A stretch of DNA of 37,282 bases from NCBI GenBank assembly GCA_012033495.1, contig JAAUQT010000028.1:1-37282 (forward strand), written 5' to 3'. The translations under genes and the position numbers were made by a program. Position 1 is the stretch's first letter. Each line of letters starts with the position of its first letter. Positions 34,911-37,282 of the stretch are shown here, one piece after another. The stretch is from Cyanobacteria bacterium RM1_2_2 (GTDB lineage Bacteria; Cyanobacteriota; Cyanobacteriia; Elainellales; Elainellaceae). The notes under the pieces were generated by a model. It did no database searches, was not told where the DNA came from, and was given only the letters and a program-made list of their open reading frames with translations.

Positions 34911-35280
34911 TAATTTCTTATTTCCTAAAATGCCAGCCTCGATCGTTTAGTGATATTGCTCAAGCATTCATCTAGCAGTGGTGATCATGGTAAGAAGCAA
35001 ATCAGCAATTCTCATTTTGAAACACTTGTACTAAAAATCGAGGTTTTAGATACAAATCGCTAACGAGAGAATGCGGGTTTCAGATACCTAAATTTTTCAA
35101 AATAGCGGGTTTCCGTGAGAACTATTCTCATACTGAGAATTGCTGGAAGCAAATGAACAGGCTTGAAAAAGCATAGTGAATAACTGAGTGAGCCTCCTTA
35201 ATTGATTCTGAACAGCAGCGAAATTGCAAAACATCTCAAGCTATAACTGAAGGAAAGTGTTGGTTCTGGAGTAAAGCTGC
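34911..35280. other. Intergenic region upstream of the STAND locus
   Basis: No gene was found. GCGGGTTTC occurs twice (about 35073 and 35105), and a similar AGAGANTGCGGGTTTCA motif also occurs near 5588. Closely placed inverted boxes GAGAACTATTCTC (35117-35129) and ATTCTCATACTGAGAAT (35124-35140) overlap and may bind a regulator. A ribosome site GGAG lies 9 bases before the next start. Confidence 0.45.
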
Positions 35281-35775
35281 ATGTTAGATCCAGTAAGTGC
35301 TGCGGTAACTGTCGAGATGATTGTTTCTCTTGCCTTTCAAGGATTTCTCAATTCTGAGGCAGGTAAAGCGAGCGTTGGCAAGGTAGCAGAAAAGTTAACG
35401 GAAGCAACGTTAGAGAAAGTGGGTCAACTCCGTAAACTGATCTTTGAGCGACTGCGCGGCAAATCCCCAGAACTTCAGCAAATTGAGGCAAAGGTGGAAC
35501 AAGCAGGTCAAATTACGCCAGAGCAGTTGGAGGAAGTGAAGGCATATTTACACGTTGAAATGAACAATGACAAACAGTTTGCGGCTGAGGTGAAACAGTT
35601 GGCAGCCCAGATCCAGCAGGAGATCAACATTGCTCAGATGCAAGGACAGCAAAACAATCAGATTGTGTATCCTGGCGGACATGGGCAACAATTCAACAAC
35701 GAGAATATTAAAGCTCCGGTTCAGCAAGGCACAATTACTAATCATCATTACTACGGCAACCCGCCCCAATCTTGA
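35281..35775 (+). CDS. Putative effector/adaptor protein with Gln/Asn/Gly-rich tail
   Basis: A 164-residue protein. Residues 5-23 (VSAAVTVEMIVSLAFQGFL) form a hydrophobic helix. About 30-117 is helical and charged (KVAEKLTEATLEKVGQL; then KVEQAGQITPEQLEEVKAYL). The tail, about 118-160 (NNQIVYPGGHGQQFNNENIK, then VQQGTITNHHYYGN), is rich in Gln, Asn and Gly with alternating beta-strand pattern. This layout resembles bacterial Bell/HeLo-like proteins with a C-terminal amyloid-signalling motif found beside NLR-like genes; the match is by layout, not by a recognised motif. The stop TGA is followed in the same frame by the NB-ARC gene. Confidence 0.75.
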   Translation: MLDPVSAAVTVEMIVSLAFQGFLNSEAGKASVGKVAEKLTEATLEKVGQLRKLIFERLRGKSPELQQIEAKVEQAGQITPEQLEEVKAYLHVEMNNDKQFAAEVKQLAAQIQQEINIAQMQGQQNNQIVYPGGHGQQFNNENIKAPVQQGTITNHHYYGNPPQS

Positions 35776-35835
35776 CTAGAGCCGTCCGAACGGGATCGGA
35801 CAAAGTTAACTCCCCATTATCCAGGCAGTGATCCG

Positions 35836-37282
35836 GTGCCCTCAATCAAGTACTGGCAGGGCAGAAAGAATGAGCTGGCGAAAATTCAGGAGTGGCTGAG
35901 CCAACCCTCGACTGTGCTGGTGGGCATTACCGGCTTGGGCGGCTTTGGCAAATCGACATTGGCGGCAAAGCTGTTGGATGAAAGTACAGCATCTCGTAAA
36001 TTTTGGGTAGATGTGAGAACGGGTACTGATTTTTTCGTCGTTGGCGCGGCGGGTGTTGGCGGCTTGGGGGATGGCGGCAGAGCAGGTACAGGCGATTCCT
36101 GAACTTAACCTGTCAGATGTGTTGGTACGGCAATTGCAGGAACAGCCCGGTTTATTGGTAATCGACAACGTGGAATCGCTGTTGAATCAGGCGGGCAAGT
36201 GGCAGAATCCGCTGTATCAGCAGTTTTTGCAGCAGTGGATTGAGGTTGGGGCACAGAGCAAGCTGCTGTTGACTAGCCGAGAACGTCCGATTTTGGAGGC
36301 ACGACGAACGCGCTGGTATTCACTAAAGCAGGGCTTGAGTGCAGCAGAAGGGGCGGCATTATTGCGAGATTTGGGTATTTGGGGTGAAGCGGCTGAGCTA
36401 GAAGCGTTAGTGAATCAGGTGGGTGGCTATCCACTGTCGTTGATGTTGGTAGCGGGTTTGCTGTTGGCAGAAGAGGAGCCTGACCCACAGGTGTGCTATT
36501 TGAGCCGCTATGGCAATTTGTTTCAAATTCGGGGACTGCATCGCGGCGAAACCAAACCAGCATCGAGCAGGTGTTTGGCTGGAGTTTTGCTCGCCTTTCT
36601 CCAGAGCTTCAGCACCTTTTGGCTCAAATCAGTGTGTTTCGTAGAGCCTTTAATGTTACGGCTGCGGCAGCATTAGTGCCCGATACTCAAATCGCTGAGT
36701 CCGATTTGCGCCAGTTAGTGAGACGGTCGTTACTGCAAGAACTGCCGCGAGACAAAACCGACCAGCGCCAGTTTCAGCTTCAGCCACAGGTGCGAGAGTT
36801 GGTGCAGCAGAGAGCAGGCGATTTGACCGCAGCCCATGAACGAGCGATTGAATATTACTGGACGATTGCCCAACCTAAACCTTGGCAAGAATTAGACGAT
36901 GTTGCGGAATATTTAGAAATTTTCCATCACTACTGTGAGTTACAGCAATATGCCGAGGCGCTTAGCACGCTTTGGGGCAGCGATTGCGATAGTTTTCTAG
37001 AATTACGCGGCTACAACCTAGAACGTACCCAACTCTATCAACCGCTTGTGGTAAAATGGCAACCCACCGATGCAAAGCGAGAAGGTTTCGGTACAATGCT
37101 CAATCGTTTGGGTATTGCTTACCGCTGCCTTGCACAGTATCAGCAGGCAATTGAGTTTCAGCAGCAGTCACTCGACATCGCACGGCAAATTGGGTATGGA
37201 CAAGGAGAAGCAGCCTCACTCATCAATCTGGGCAATGCTTACGACTCCCTCGGACAGTATCAGCAGGCAATTGAATTCTACC
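35836..37282 (+). CDS. NB-ARC/STAND ATPase with TPR repeats (NLR-like), frameshifted and cut by the window end
   Basis: At least 480 residues, partial at the 3' end. The GTG at 35836 (MPSIKYWQGRKNELAKI) is a possible start, but the frame is open back to the upstream TGA. Walker A is VGITGLGGFGKST with Lys39. The frame then shifts at six Ts (36030-36035); the next frame carries Walker B LLVIDNVESLL, LLLTSRERP and GGYPLSLMLVAGLL. A second shift at the A-run 36554-36556 returns to the first frame, which stays open to the end: SIEQVFGWSFARLSPELQHL (winged helix), then TPR repeats of 40 residues (LGIAYRCLAQYQQAIEFQQQ; LGNAYDSLGQYQQAIEFY). Family members oligomerise when a ligand binds the repeats, often in antiphage defence or cell death. 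Confidence 0.85.

Overview
The window looks like a chromosomal piece of a cyanobacterium, probably filamentous (Leptolyngbya/Oscillatoria-like). The pointers are a CYP110-like P450, a standalone (ferredoxin-type) glutamate synthase, an NtcB-like LysR regulator, glgC, a glycine-tailed RRM protein followed by rpsU, a cyanoexosortase-like protein, a CHAT/TPR protein and an NB-ARC/TPR protein. No tRNA, rRNA, CRISPR array or insertion sequence was recognised.

Layout. 1-5.9 kb, mostly minus strand: P450, a TrpD2-like protein (frameshifted), an NtcB-type regulator, a family-3 solute-binding protein, rplT and rpmI. 6.0-10.7 kb: glutamate synthase, full length but split by one frameshift. 10.7-11.7 kb: a 1 kb non-coding stretch holding a foldable segment that may be an unannotated RNA. 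11.7-16.4 kb, plus strand: phosphodiester glycosidase, a PMI-type cupin, an array of 22-bp repeats, IscA/HesB and a DUF3616 protein. 16.4-19.4 kb, minus: DnaJ without zinc fingers, a P-loop kinase, glgC. 19.6-24.3 kb, plus: a small zinc-ribbon protein, then a run of cell-envelope genes of unknown function. 24.4-28.3 kb, minus: an aminotransferase directly downstream of a CHAT/TPR protease-like gene. 28.5-29.4 kb, plus: a cyanoexosortase A-like membrane protein whose catalytic Cys and His positions both read Tyr. 29.7-34.2 kb, minus: rbp-rpsU with an intrinsic terminator between them, and carB (frameshifted). 34.3-34.9 kb: a divergent small gene/XRE regulator pair sharing an intergenic region with a duplicated 18-bp repeat. 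35.3 kb to the end: a small protein with a hydrophobic N-terminus and a Gln/Asn/Gly-rich tail, followed in the same reading frame by an NB-ARC/TPR (STAND, NLR-like) protein that runs off the window.

Two things deserve attention. First, the 35.3-37.3 kb locus looks like an NLR-type signalling module: a putative effector with a possible amyloid-type tail, then a STAND ATPase with TPR sensor repeats. An in-frame TGA separates the two parts. Second, at least five single-base frameshifts occur in 37 kb (TrpD2-like gene, gltB, carB, and two in the STAND gene). Most lie in short homopolymers and two are in core metabolic genes, so sequence or assembly error is the first explanation to test before calling any of them pseudogenes.
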